Virus record (IMG/VR): IMGVR_UViG_3300032288_003949
Span: 16,926-80,925 of that record
Direction: 5' to 3' (one strand)
DNA: 64,000 nucleotides
From: a virus
Below are positions 1 through 7,477 of this stretch, one piece after another. The notes under the pieces are model-generated. The model ran no database searches. It had not been told where the DNA came from and saw only the letters and a list, made by a program, of their open reading frames with translations. Numbering within the stretch: position 1 is the stretch's first letter; every line of letters begins with the position of its first letter. Position numbers and translations under genes: made by a program.

Positions 1-1741
1 CATCGCAGAGCATGTTGGGGCCTACGGAGTGATCACCGTGCTTCGTGCATTTCCCGTTCTCGTAGTACTCGCAGGTTTCACAGCGCATGTCTCCAGCGCG
101 GGCCTCGCGTAGGTTCGGCGGACCCTCTGGTGCAGCGACTGCATTGCCGTCTGTTGCGGCCTCTGCGTCGCCTGCGTCAGACATGGCATCTTCCCGCAGG
201 TTCTCCCAGTCAGGCACGAAGGCTTCGCGCATGTTGAGCGGGCGGCCAGCAGGACGCTTGGCTCGGTCTAGCAGGAAGTTCATGTCTTTCTTAGTCATCT
301 CTCCCACCGGCTTGCCCATCTTGTCTTGCATCGCGGCTGCGGTTTGTGCGCCGACAATGCCGTCCACCTGCAGATTGTTCATCTGCTGGAACTGTCTTAC
401 GGCGGCCTCGGTTGCAGAGTCGAACTTGCCGGAAGCATTTTGCATTCCCAGATCCTTCTGGACACCGCGAACCGCTGCGCCCTTTGAGCCAACGGTTATC
501 CACCTTCCGCCGCGTCCTCTTGGGTGCTTCTTCTCAAACTCAGGGTCTTCCACCTGTCCACGGGGATTGCCCTGCTTATCGTAGGCAATCTTGCCACCTG
601 GCCCCATGCGAGCGTTGCGCCACTTGGCGTAGGAGCTCAGCGCTGGGGATCCGCCAGCGGATTCTTCCAGCTGGTCGTTGGAAACCTTGCCGTTGAGCTT
701 CTTCTGGGTCTTAGGTCCGGCTACGCCGTCTGCCTTGAGTCCGATGCGGCGCTGGATTGCCTTGAGTGCTCGCTCAGTATGGATCCCGAAGACGCCATCT
801 ACGCCCGCATCGCCGACGCTTGCCTCCATGATCCAGAGCTGGGCCTGAAGCTTGGCAACGGCTTCTCCCTCCGCCCCACGCTGGAGCGACTCCTGCATCT
901 GCGCTGCGGCCATGTTGTCGACAAGGTTCGGATACTTGCGCCCTGCCTTCTTCGCCCGTGCCTTCGCAGCGGCCTTCTGCTTATCGGTCAGCTTCTTGCC
1001 CTTCTTGCCCTTCGGGTTCTTCTTCTCCCACGGCGGCGTGTCTTCTGCCATGTCGCCTTCGCTGAGCTGTCCGAAGGACTCTGCAAGTGCGCGAAGCTCG
1101 TCGACTTCGTCAGCGAGCAGGTCGGCAACCTTCTTCATATCGCGGGGCTCTGCTGCGGGGCCACCAAGCCGTCCGATCTTGACTGACTCCGACAGGTCTG
1201 CCTCCATGAGCTCAATCGCCTTCTTGACGATCTCCTGCTTACCGACTGTCTTCGGCTCGCGGAGCAGCGGGAGCATGCCTTCGGCGACGATGAGCCGCTT
1301 CTTGACGAGTTGTCCGATCTCCTTGGCGACCTTGTCATCGCAGTGCATCTCCATGAGATCGTCGGCTGCGGTCAGATCAAAGGCCTCTTGGAGTTCTGCT
1401 GTTTCCTTCAGAGACTTGGCTGCGGTCTTCGCCTTGGACTTGGCTCGCTTGGCCTCCCAAGATGCGACAGCGGCACAAGCCTTGGCGCGGGTCGTGGGCT
1501 TCAGGTCACCGCCGTTCCAGTTCTTTCCGGTTGAGCACCAGCGCTTTGTCGTGGCGACGGCGGAAGCGATGGCCTGACCGATGGGCCGCCCGCGCTCGTA
1601 GTGCATGTGCTTTGCGATCCGTTCGATGTAGCTCGGAAGACCGCCCGTCTTGTCCACCCAGTTCTGCTTGCCAGGGACACGCTCCAGATCGGGATAGACC
1701 CGACTGCTTACTTCTTGGAGTTCGTTACGAGAAGGTGGCAC
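1..1741 (-). CDS. Phage protein with two peptidoglycan-binding domains (partial, C-terminus missing)
   Basis: The frame is open from a GTG at 1741 to the left edge of the window, so the C-terminus is missing. The N-terminus contains the stretch KTGGLPSYIERIAKHM, followed by a Lys-rich helical region; I recall similar openings in actinophage virion proteins but cannot name the family. Further on are two PG_binding_1-like repeats: one with GVDGVFGIHTERALKAIQ and KADGVAGPKT, the other with ASGKFDSATEAAVRQFQ and QVDGIVGAQT. Near the left edge there is a Cys motif (CETCEYYENGKCTKHG). The repeats suggest binding to cell-wall glycan or peptide, as in a virion-associated or secreted wall-active protein. 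No catalytic domain is visible in the part present. Opposite-strand frames here are shadows. Start choice is tentative: no strong ribosome site precedes the GTG, and an in-frame stop lies shortly upstream. Confidence 0.8.
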   Translation of the reverse strand, partial: MPPSRNELQEVSSRVYPDLERVPGKQNWVDKTGGLPSYIERIAKHMHYERGRPIGQAIASAVATTKRWCSTGKNWNGGDLKPTTRAKACAAVASWEAKRAKSKAKTAAKSLKETAELQEAFDLTAADDLMEMHCDDKVAKEIGQLVKKRLIVAEGMLPLLREPKTVGKQEIVKKAIELMEADLSESVKIGRLGGPAAEPRDMKKVADLLADEVDELRALAESFGQLSEGDMAEDTPPWEKKNPKGKKGKKLTDKQKAAAKARAKKAGRKYPNLVDNMAAAQMQESLQRGAEGEAVAKLQAQLWIMEASVGDAGVDGVFGIHTERALKAIQRRIGLKADGVAGPKTQKKLNGKVSNDQLEESAGGSPALSSYAKWRNARMGPGGKIAYDKQGNPRGQVEDPEFEKKHPRGRGGRWITVGSKGAAVRGVQKDLGMQNASGKFDSATEAAVRQFQQMNNLQVDGIVGAQTAAAMQDKMGKPVGEMTKKDMNFLLDRAKRPAGRPLNMREAFVPDWENLREDAMSDAGDAEAATDGNAVAAPEGPPNLREARAGDMRCETCEYYENGKCTKHGDHSVGPNMLCD

Positions 1742-1787
1742 TGTGCGAATGCTAAAGGTTGTGGCTCAGGGTTCCCGAAAATGACTT

Positions 1788-2060
1788 TCAGCGTGTCGCC
1801 CTAGCTGCGAGCGCGTCGATGAAGCGTTCGATGTCGATCCGATTGCCCTGATCGTGGTAGCAATCGTCCCAGACCTTCTTCGTAGAGATTAGTGCGTCTT
1901 TCCATTCTTGGCGGCTCTGCTTATCGTGCGGCCAGCGGACTCGTTGAAGGGCGATTTTCCACGCATGCTCAAAAGAGATTTGCCGCCCCTTCATGGCGAC
2001 AAGTTCCTGAAGCAACTGTTGTGGTGGTGTCGGCCTAGTCTTTCTCGCTGGTGTTGGCAT
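1788..2060 (-). CDS. Small hypothetical phage protein
   Basis: A 90-residue protein beginning MPTPARKTRPTPPQQL. The ATG at 2060 is preferred over an in-frame ATG at 2105 because it leaves only a 26-base overlap with the preceding gene. The Pro/Arg-rich start is followed by a Trp-rich helical body (HAWKIALQRVRWPHDKQ, WKDALISTKKVWDDCYHD). I do not recognise a family. It lies in a same-strand run between a Nudix hydrolase and the peptidoglycan-binding protein and is probably co-transcribed with them. Confidence 0.6.
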   Translation of the reverse strand: MPTPARKTRPTPPQQLLQELVAMKGRQISFEHAWKIALQRVRWPHDKQSRQEWKDALISTKKVWDDCYHDQGNRIDIERFIDALAARATR

Positions 2061-2235
2061 CGGCCCCGCGCATCTGAACCTGCGCGTCGCCCCTGTAGGT
2101 TGCAATGGCTGCCATCATCAGTCGCAGTTCCCGTTCAATCGCAGCGAGGGAGCGATCCCGTTCGGCGGGATCCGCGAGAGATGCCTGCTGGACCTCGATG
2201 AAGTTTCGGAGAGCTGTTACTTCGGGCAGTGACAT
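2035..2235 (-). CDS. Small helical hypothetical protein
   Basis: A 66-residue acidic, mostly alpha-helical protein (MSLPEVTALRNFIEVQQ at the start, RSLAAIERELRLMMAAIATY in the middle). It overlaps the end of the next gene, which is typical of tight phage operons. No family is recognised and no motif suggests a function. Confidence 0.6.
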   Translation of the reverse strand: MSLPEVTALRNFIEVQQASLADPAERDRSLAAIERELRLMMAAIATYRGDAQVQMRGADANTSEKD

Positions 2236-2250
2236 GGCTCGGAGTGTGAA

Positions 2251-2805
2251 TCAGCCTTCGGACGGAATGATCTGTTCGACGATCCGGCGGTCTTGCTCAT
2301 GGGTGAGCAGCTTCATGGCTTCTGCGGGCTCCACCCAGCGAAGCTCGTCGACTTCTTCGTTGGGCTGAAAGGCATCCATCTCGTTTGGCCGCATCAGGAA
2401 GTATCTGACGATCTTCTCGTCGTTGACCGACGGGTTGAGTTCTCTGGTCGGCTCGGCGCTGATGCCCGTTTCTTCCAGGACTTCCCGCACTGCGGTCTGC
2501 TCGGCTTCTTCGTCGGCTTCTGGTTTGCCCTTCGGCAGCGACCAGTCGTCCTGTTTCGTTCGATGGATGACGGCGATCTTCGGCATGTCGCCTTCTTCGT
2601 CTAGGACTACGCCACCTGCGGATGTTTCGGAATCTACTCCCGTCGGGATGTCTGAGCGATACAAACTTCTAGTGGCCATCCAGATCGTGGCATCGTCACC
2701 ACCAATCTCAGCCGCCGCACGAACAGCGGCGCGAGATGCCATATCCCATCTCGCTCGCTGTTCTGGCGTTGTCACATACTCGGGATAGCTTCGCTCCGGC
2801 ATGCC
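2251..2805 (-). CDS. Nudix hydrolase
   Basis: The complete Nudix signature is visible: G-x5-E-x7-REVLEETG, starting GKPEADEEAEQ. It is preceded by the beta-strands usual for the fold (AGGVVLDEEG, IAVIHRTKQDDWSLPKG). Nudix enzymes hydrolyse nucleoside diphosphates linked to another group; the substrate cannot be told from sequence, but nucleotide-pool cleaning or cofactor turnover are typical phage roles. The N-terminal ~60 residues lie outside the Nudix fold. The frame extends to 2889, but I prefer the ATG at 2805 (MPERSYPEYVTT) because it avoids overlap with the upstream gene, which ends at 2813. Confidence 0.85.
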   Translation of the reverse strand, partial: GMPERSYPEYVTTPEQRARWDMASRAAVRAAAEIGGDDATIWMATRSLYRSDIPTGVDSETSAGGVVLDEEGDMPKIAVIHRTKQDDWSLPKGKPEADEEAEQTAVREVLEETGISAEPTRELNPSVNDEKIVRYFLMRPNEMDAFQPNEEVDELRWVEPAEAMKLLTHEQDRRIVEQIIPSEG

Positions 2806-2812
2806 CTTCAGA

Positions 2813-3256
2813 CTACCGCCCTTCGCCGATGTTATCCAGCCAGTCCTCCAGCGCCCTTTCGTCGCTGAGTTCCCATCGGTCGTCTTCACCTTCGCGGTGA
2901 ATGTCCAGCAGTGTTGCCCAGACCTCGTGGTAGAGATCGGCCCGCTCGCGGTTGCGCTTGGCTACCGCGTTCTTGAAGTTGCCGTAGTCGATCTCGGTCA
3001 TGAGTCGCAGGCTGAGTTCCATCCATGCCTGTCGCGGCACGATGAGCCGCCAGTGGTAATCAGCCTGTGGTGTATGCACGATCTTGTCGGTGTCGAAGCC
3101 GTCGACGCTGGCCGACTTGTAGTCGCGCCTCACTGCATCGGCGAGTTCGCACAGGTTGACCAGATCATCGCGGGATCTCGCCCGCACCATCAGGACCTGC
3201 AGGTCATCGTTGTGTTCAACCACGCTGTAGAAGCCGTATTTCGTTTGAAGCCACAT
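2813..3256 (-). CDS. Conserved phage protein of unknown function (MWLQTKYGFYS family)
   Basis: A 147-residue protein whose start (MWLQTKYGFYSVVEH) and middle (ADYHWRLIVPRQAW, EIDYGNFKNAVA) match a conserved hypothetical family that I recall from actinophages and other bacteria; no function is established. The ATG at 3256 follows an ideal AAGGAGGA ribosome site. A possible -10 (TATCCT on the minus strand, 3293-3288) lies about 30 bases upstream, so this gene may begin the transcript that continues into the Nudix gene. Confidence 0.8.
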   Translation of the reverse strand: MWLQTKYGFYSVVEHNDDLQVLMVRARSRDDLVNLCELADAVRRDYKSASVDGFDTDKIVHTPQADYHWRLIVPRQAWMELSLRLMTEIDYGNFKNAVAKRNRERADLYHEVWATLLDIHREGEDDRWELSDERALEDWLDNIGEGR

Positions 3257-3287
3257 GATTCCTCCTTGGGTAATGTCAGGGACGACA

Positions 3288-3293
3288 GGATAC
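3288..3293 (-). promoter_or_regulatory. Possible -10 element for the 3256 gene
   Basis: Minus-strand TATCCT sits about 32 bases before the ATG at 3256, in the short gap after the DUF932 gene. It lacks the TGn extension found in most promoters here, so support is modest. Confidence 0.3.
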
Positions 3294-3315
3294 CCCTGCC
3301 GCCCCTAACAGTCAA

Positions 3316-4323
3316 CTAGGCTGCGAGGACCAGTTCCAGACCGCGCTGCTTCAGGTCATGGTCTTCGAAGCTCCGTGCCATCTGATCGGTTCGCACCGTG
3401 TAGCGGCGATACCAGTCGGCATACTCCGCTACCGCGTTGGCCGCGCACCACTTGGTTCCAGGGCTGTTGCCGCGTGTGTCTCCGTTCGGATTCAGTCCTT
3501 CGAAGATGCTCATCAGCATCTCGCGGGACTCCTCGCGGTTCTTGCGGGCCAGTTCGCCGAGGTCATCGATCTTGTCCAGTCCGAGCAGCGGGCTTACCAC
3601 TCGCTCGTCGTAGGCATTCGGTGACATCGGGATCTGGGCGAGCTCATCGCCAAGCTTCTTGAAGGCCGCGTCCCAGTCAAGCGTGAGCTGCATGACCTTT
3701 CGTGCCTCGTTGAGCTTCGCGTCCAGATCGCCTGTGTGCCGGAACCTGTAGCTGCGGTTTGCGCTCCCGCGCATCGCCCAGCCGAGGGTGTTGGCGCAGA
3801 CTACCCGCACATTGGTCGCTGCGGCGGTGACCGCCATGCTCCCGTCGTGCGAGTTGGCGCAGTAGACATAGCGCATCACTTCGTCGCCGCCTACTTCCAC
3901 CATCTCAGGGATGACCGCGAGCACCCAGACGCGCCTGCCGTTCTGCAGGCTGCCTGCGGTTTCGATCTGGACATCTGTTCCGAGGACCGCATCCAGCCAT
4001 GCGAATGCGTCCCTGTTCGGCACGACCTTGTAGTCCTTGCCGACGATGCCGAGAACATGCCGCGTGTCCTGTCGGATGTTCGCCATCCATCCATCCACCT
4101 GCGTGAGCGTGGACTCTGCTGCTGGCACATACATGCCCTTCTCGTTGTCAGTGACAGGCCCCATCGTGAAGAGTGGGTGCTGCTCCACTTCCCATGTGAG
4201 TCCTGAGAGTTCCAGCGCGTGGTCGATGTCGGACGGGTAGTCGTCCAGCACCGCGCCCAGGCCATGCCAAGGCACCTTCCGCACTGAGAACATTGAATCG
4301 TGCTGCAGGATTTCGTGACTCAT
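3316..4323 (-). CDS. DUF932 family phage/plasmid-like protein
   Basis: A 335-residue protein of the DUF932 / phage-plasmid-like family (TIGR03299 type). Family features are the opening FSVRKVPWHGLGAVLDDYP, then MANIRQDTRHVLGIVGKDYK, NRDAFAWLDAVLG, YVYCANSHDGSMAVTAAATN and VVCANTLGWAM. The family occurs widely in phages and plasmids; its biochemical role is not established. The frame can be extended to 4404, but the ATG at 4323 has an AAAGGAGC ribosome site and a promoter about 35 bases upstream, so it is the better start. Confidence 0.9.
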   Translation of the reverse strand: MSHEILQHDSMFSVRKVPWHGLGAVLDDYPSDIDHALELSGLTWEVEQHPLFTMGPVTDNEKGMYVPAAESTLTQVDGWMANIRQDTRHVLGIVGKDYKVVPNRDAFAWLDAVLGTDVQIETAGSLQNGRRVWVLAVIPEMVEVGGDEVMRYVYCANSHDGSMAVTAAATNVRVVCANTLGWAMRGSANRSYRFRHTGDLDAKLNEARKVMQLTLDWDAAFKKLGDELAQIPMSPNAYDERVVSPLLGLDKIDDLGELARKNREESREMLMSIFEGLNPNGDTRGNSPGTKWCAANAVAEYADWYRRYTVRTDQMARSFEDHDLKQRGLELVLAA

Positions 4324-4355
4324 TTCCTGCTCCTTTCTGGTCGGTTGCACGACAC

Positions 4356-4364
4356 ACTGTATCA
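4356..4364 (-). promoter_or_regulatory. Extended -10 promoter of the DUF932 gene
   Basis: On the minus strand TGATACAGT is followed by GTGTCGTGCAACCGACC and the AAAGGAGC ribosome site. This matches the recurring promoter-leader unit of the window (TGn plus TANNNT, then a GCAANCCGAC leader). Confidence 0.65.
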
Positions 4365-4429
4365 CACATTTCTCGGAGTCAGAAATTGTCGTGGTGGACG
4401 ACACTTAGTCCATCAGACCTGTAGTCGCG

Positions 4430-4591
4430 CTAGTAGTAGTCTGTGGCCACGCGCTTGCCGCGTTGCCCGCAGGTCGCGCAGGCGCTCTGTGCCTCGACCT
4501 TTGCCTTCGGGTTAGTCCCATCGATCTCCCAGCGCTTATTGCACTTCTGGCAGACCATCTGGAGCCAAGGCCGCTTTAGTCGACCCGCCAT
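4430..4591 (-). CDS. Small zinc-ribbon protein
   Basis: A 53-residue protein starting MAGRLKRPWLQMVCQKC. The ATG at 4591 overlaps the end of the preceding gene and has GGGAGAG upstream. Two CxxC pairs (CQKC and CATC) would form one zinc ribbon. The last residues are GKRVATDYY. It is probably a small nucleic-acid- or protein-binding protein; the partner is unknown. Confidence 0.65.
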   Translation of the reverse strand: MAGRLKRPWLQMVCQKCNKRWEIDGTNPKAKVEAQSACATCGQRGKRVATDYY

Positions 4592-4773
4592 CCGCTCTCC
4601 CAGAGTTCGTGTTGGCTCTTAAACCTGGCGATGGGCCGTTTCGTGTCGTAGTCGAACACGGTCAGGCCAGCCTGCTCGCGCAAGTAGCCCAAGAGCATGC
4701 CATCTTTCTCTGCCTTCTTCATCGGCAGCATTGGGCGACACGGCCAGAGTGAGGGCTGGTCAATCAGTTCCAT
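4576..4773 (-). CDS. Small hypothetical protein
   Basis: A 65-residue protein from the ATG at 4773 (MELIDQPSLWPCRPML), chosen over 4815 because it reduces overlap with the preceding gene to 14 bases. The C-terminal half (LTVFDYDTKRPIARFKSQ) looks like a compact beta-rich fold. No family is recognised. Part of a five-gene overlapping series of small minus-strand genes. Confidence 0.55.
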   Translation of the reverse strand: MELIDQPSLWPCRPMLPMKKAEKDGMLLGYLREQAGLTVFDYDTKRPIARFKSQHELWESGWRVD

Positions 4774-5008
4774 CTGCGTCGGGATCCGGCAGCCCGTAGT
4801 AATCGTGGTGTGCAATTACGCTGGTATCGATCCTAAGCCCTGAGCTCAGTCGCTCTGCTTTCTCCCGCAGGGTGATGCCGTCGCAAAACAGATTGGAGCA
4901 TCCGATGGTCGGCTTGCCAGTCTCGTTGTTAATGATCAGCCACTTGCGCTGCGAGACTGGCTCGGCCTTCCCGCCGATCTTTCGTTGTGCTGTCTTTCGT
5001 TTACTCAA
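4760..5008 (-). CDS. Small hypothetical protein
   Basis: An 82-residue protein starting MSKRKTAQRKIGGKAE, with a basic N-terminus and a short beta-rich centre (KWLIINNETGKPTIGCSN). The Asp-rich tail ends in DPDADGTD. It overlaps genes at both ends, as expected for translationally coupled phage genes. Function unknown. Confidence 0.55.
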   Translation of the reverse strand: MSKRKTAQRKIGGKAEPVSQRKWLIINNETGKPTIGCSNLFCDGITLREKAERLSSGLRIDTSVIAHHDYYGLPDPDADGTD

Positions 5009-5195
5009 GGTGATCAGGCTCTCTTTCGATCCACGCTACGGTTGCAATCGCATCGGACAGATCCTTCACTGGGATCGCACCAACCTTTGGCTGGGTCGGG
5101 TGAATCACCCAGAGTTCCTTGCCGCCGCGATAGATGTAGCTCGCGCCAGACTTGGCTTCAAGGTGGATGCTGCTGATCCCTTCCGGAAACTTCAA
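5001..5195 (-). CDS. Small hypothetical protein
   Basis: A 64-residue protein (MKFPEGISSIHLEAKSGASY...) with alternating beta-strand pattern and a short helical end. It overlaps both neighbours by 4-8 bases, supporting it as a real coupled gene. No family recognised. Confidence 0.55.
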   Translation of the reverse strand: MKFPEGISSIHLEAKSGASYIYRGGKELWVIHPTQPKVGAIPVKDLSDAIATVAWIEREPDHLE

Positions 5196-5431
5196 TTCAT
5201 TTCCAGACGAAACTCCATGCAGATGGGCAGGTCTTCCGGCATGTCCTTCGGCACTTCTTCAAGCTCATGCAGGTCGCCGTTCTGATCTCTGGCAGCGAGC
5301 CCATTGTTGGTCGGCACCGTAAAGGTGACCTTCTTGCGGCTGTCGGTCGCTTCCGAGTCCCGCATCTGCATCTGGGCCTTCAGCGGCTGTCCGTTCTTGT
5401 CGACGGTAATCACCGTCGGGCGCGTCATCAT
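5192..5431 (-). CDS. Small hypothetical protein
   Basis: A 79-residue protein (MMTRPTVITVDKNGQPLKAQ at the start, LPICMEFRLEMN at the end). It is the first gene of the small-gene series: a GAAGGAG ribosome site precedes it, and a TGGTAGATT extended -10 on the minus strand (5468-5460) is followed by the GAGCAACCGACC leader. A second in-frame ATG at 5428 is an alternative start. Function unknown. Confidence 0.65.
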   Translation of the reverse strand: MMTRPTVITVDKNGQPLKAQMQMRDSEATDSRKKVTFTVPTNNGLAARDQNGDLHELEEVPKDMPEDLPICMEFRLEMN

Positions 5432-5457
5432 GGTTTCTCCTTCGGTCGGTTGCTCAG

Positions 5458-5805
5458 TTAATCTACCACATTACTGCGGTCGAATCTCCTGATAATCAGA
5501 GCAAGGTGCTTGCGCTTCCGCTCTGGGAGGCGGGCAAGTGTCGTCTGATAGTTGAAGCCAAGCTGCCGCATGATTCGATGTGCTTTTGCCGGACCCACAG
5601 ATCGGATGCACTCCAGAAGGGACCTGACTTCAATGCCTTCAAGGTCTTTCGGCGGGTCACATATGAGTTCGCCGAGCTCTCGGATTGTGATATCTCCGCA
5701 GCGTATCTCCTGCTTGACATGTGCGCGGTAGTAGCGGACCTTGTTCGCCCCCTTGAGTGCTTTCATTCGCTGCTTCAGTGCGGCATCCATCTTTACGGCG
5801 GTCAT
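5458..5805 (-). CDS. mIHF-like nucleoid-associated / integration host factor protein
   Basis: A 115-residue basic protein with the layout of mycobacterial integration host factor (mIHF, an H2TH-fold DNA-bending protein). An Arg/Lys-rich N-terminal helix (KQRMKALKGANKVRYYRAHV) leads into GDITIRELGELI, then EVRSLLECIRSVGPAKAHRI, in which VGPAKAH corresponds to the VGKxKA turn of mIHF, and ends LARLPERKRKHLALIIRRF. mIHF is a host protein needed for integration by some mycobacteriophages and organises DNA; a phage copy could compact or bend phage DNA, help recombination, or alter host transcription. The ATG at 5805 has an AAGGGAG site and a divergent extended -10 promoter. No integrase is visible here. 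Confidence 0.8.
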   Translation of the reverse strand: MTAVKMDAALKQRMKALKGANKVRYYRAHVKQEIRCGDITIRELGELICDPPKDLEGIEVRSLLECIRSVGPAKAHRIMRQLGFNYQTTLARLPERKRKHLALIIRRFDRSNVVD

Positions 5806-5834
5806 TTGACTCCCTTCTCGGTGTTTGCGGGATC

Positions 5835-5874
5835 ACCGTATCACGATTTCTGCGCCGATGTTTCATGCTAGGAT
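5835..5874. promoter_or_regulatory. Divergent promoter pair between mIHF-like gene and plus-strand island
   Basis: Two extended -10 elements point away from each other: minus-strand TGATACGGT (5843-5835) serving the gene at 5805, and plus-strand TGCTAGGAT (5866-5874) serving the gene at 5906. Both are followed by the GCAANCCGACC-type leader and a strong ribosome site. Confidence 0.65.
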
Positions 5875-5905
5875 GCCGTCCTGTGCAACCGACCAAGGAG
5901 GAACT

Positions 5906-6202
5906 ATGGATACGCGTCTTGCTTCAACCGCTGAGCTTCGCGTGGCGGCGGAACGCTCGCGGGCCGAAGGGTTCAATCGTCAGGTGTCCGTGCGTCTGGC
6001 TGACCAGCTAGATGTCGACGGCACCCATCTGATCATCCCGCTGATGGTGCATGAGCATGTCGGCGGCGAACTCGCTGTGCCGCACTTGCGGTGCAAGGTC
6101 ATGATGAAGCTCACTGGGCGCTCTGCTCCCTACAACGAAGTCGCTGACTTCCGTTGCGATGATGTGGAGTCGTTGCGGATCGTCCAACAGGACATCGCGT
6201 GA
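5906..6202 (+). CDS. Small hypothetical protein, paralogue of the next gene
   Basis: A 98-residue protein starting at ATG 5906 after AAGGAGGAACT. The opening MDTRLASTAELRVAA and the segment AEGFNRQVSVRLADQLDVDG align with the following gene (TRVVSTDELRGLAG, ASGFKTTVSPLLNLDPNG), so the two arose by duplication. The body predicts mixed beta/alpha. Function unknown. The stop overlaps the GTG start of the next gene (GTGA). Confidence 0.7.
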   Translation: MDTRLASTAELRVAAERSRAEGFNRQVSVRLADQLDVDGTHLIIPLMVHEHVGGELAVPHLRCKVMMKLTGRSAPYNEVADFRCDDVESLRIVQQDIA

Positions 6203-6537
6203 GCGCCGCGAAGACACGGGTCGTGTCTACCGATGAGTTGCGCGGTCTTGCGGGCTCCGCGAAGGCTTCCGGTTTCAAGACCACTGTCTCTCCACTGCTG
6301 AACCTGGATCCGAATGGCATCCACATTCTCCAGCAGGTCTTTGTCGCTGGCGATGTCGACGACGAGGACATTGAGGCGCGGATCCGTGCGATTGTTCTTG
6401 CCAAGATCTCTGGGAAGGACAAGGCGCATATGTGTCTGGTGGAGGTTCAGATGTCTGATTGGCTGCCACTTGAGACGCTGGATCAGTTTGAGGCTCGTAA
6501 GGATGCGGCTTCCATGAAGTGGCTGGCCCGTCAGTAA
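6199..6537 (+). CDS. Small hypothetical protein, paralogue of the previous gene
   Basis: A 112-residue protein from a GTG at 6199 that overlaps the previous stop. It shares the TR-x-x-ST-x-EL...GF...VS...LD-x-(D/N)G-x-H pattern with its neighbour but has an extra C-terminal helix (WLPLETLDQFEARKDAAS). It also contains IEARIRAIVLAKISG. No family recognised. Confidence 0.7.
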   Translation: MSAAKTRVVSTDELRGLAGSAKASGFKTTVSPLLNLDPNGIHILQQVFVAGDVDDEDIEARIRAIVLAKISGKDKAHMCLVEVQMSDWLPLETLDQFEARKDAASMKWLARQ

Positions 6538-6552
6538 TTCCGCTCGCTGTTG

Positions 6553-6568
6553 TGCTACACTGTGTAGC
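6553..6568 (+). promoter_or_regulatory. Extended -10 promoter with perfect palindrome
   Basis: TGCTACACT (TGn plus TACACT) lies within the perfect inverted repeat GCTACACTGTGTAGC (6554-6568, 7-base arms). It is followed by GCAATCCGACGAAGGAGGA and the start of the gene at 6588. The identical 15-base palindrome recurs at 33892-33906. Confidence 0.75.
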
Positions 6569-6587
6569 GCAATCCGACGAAGGAGGA

Positions 6588-7043
6588 ATGATGTTCGAAG
6601 TCAAGGAAGTTGAGAAGCGCAAGCGGACTGACTACCGCAGCTGGCGGGAGTACACCGCGAAGCCTCGGGCGTATGTGTTCCTCGATGAGGAGACCATCGC
6701 TCAGAACTTCGGGGCTCGGTTCAACCGTCCCTACAAGCTCTACCGCCCGCTGGTGCTGAAGGCGCTGGAGGATCTCGGCATCGAAGGTGCCAAGATCAGT
6801 TGGCGGCAGAAGGCTGGCTGCACTTGTGGCTGCTCGCCAGGTTTCGTGATCGATCTGCCTGATGGGATTGAAGAGGCAAGCGAGTGCTTCGATCTCTACA
6901 TCAGCGTGTCCGGCCCGCCGACCGAGATCGATGAGGCGGGTGCTTTCCGGCTCGCTCAGCTTATCGGCCCCGAAGAGGCGCTGAAGGTTCAGCGTGAGAC
7001 GGAGCGGGCGCTCATCCGCGAGCTTGAGGAGGTGGGGGTCTGA
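6588..7043 (+). CDS. Hypothetical protein with Cys-rich turn
   Basis: A 151-residue protein (MMFEVKEVEKRKRTDYRSW). Two consecutive ATGs (6588, 6591) follow AAGGAGGA; the second has the better spacing. The middle contains FNRPYKLYRPLVLKALEDLG and a small Cys cluster (KAGCTCGCSPGF) that could bind a metal. The C-terminus is a charged helix (EEALKVQRETERALIREL). No family recognised; first gene of its promoter-leader unit. Confidence 0.75.
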   Translation: MMFEVKEVEKRKRTDYRSWREYTAKPRAYVFLDEETIAQNFGARFNRPYKLYRPLVLKALEDLGIEGAKISWRQKAGCTCGCSPGFVIDLPDGIEEASECFDLYISVSGPPTEIDEAGAFRLAQLIGPEEALKVQRETERALIRELEEVGV

Positions 7044-7477
7044 TGGGTCAGTATCACTTCGTTTGCAACATCGACAAGAAGGAGTATCTGGATCCGCATC
7101 GGATGGGTGACGGGCTGAAACTGCTGGAGTTCGGCTGTTCTGGCTCCGGCACGATGCTCGGCTTGGCGATTCTTCTCGCCGAGCAGAACGGTCGCGGCGG
7201 TGGGGATCTGCGCGGCAAGCATGGAGTCATTGGTAGCTGGGCTGGTGACAGGATCACGCTGATCGGCGACTATTTCGATGCCGATGATCCTGTCGCGGGC
7301 GCTCTGCCGGAGACTCCTTGGCAGCAGGACTCTGGTGAGGGGCCTTGGCGCGAGATCTCTGGCGAGGTTCGTGAGGCACTTCAGGGCGATCAGTATGTCG
7401 CCGAGGAGTTGCGGCCTGATATCAAGGCCAAGTACGATGCCATGCTGTCCAGCCGAGAAACGCAGGATCAGTCGTGA
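7043..7477 (+). CDS. Conserved phage protein (MGQYHFVCNIDKKE family)
   Basis: A 144-residue protein whose opening MGQYHFVCNIDKKEYLDPHR and GDGLKLLEFGCSGSGTMLGL belong to a conserved phage family; later it has GSWAGDRITLIGDY. The function is not known to me. The C-terminal segment YVAEELRPDIK is shared almost base for base with the end of the gene at 23773. Start ATG overlaps the previous stop; the next gene starts within its last bases. Confidence 0.8.
   Translation: MGQYHFVCNIDKKEYLDPHRMGDGLKLLEFGCSGSGTMLGLAILLAEQNGRGGGDLRGKHGVIGSWAGDRITLIGDYFDADDPVAGALPETPWQQDSGEGPWREISGEVREALQGDQYVAEELRPDIKAKYDAMLSSRETQDQS

Noticed and set aside
87-1577. Several long plus-strand reading frames at the left end
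   Set aside because: They are shadows of the continuous minus-strand gene (open from 1741 to the edge), which shows two clean peptidoglycan-binding repeats; the plus frames are low-complexity and lack ribosome sites.
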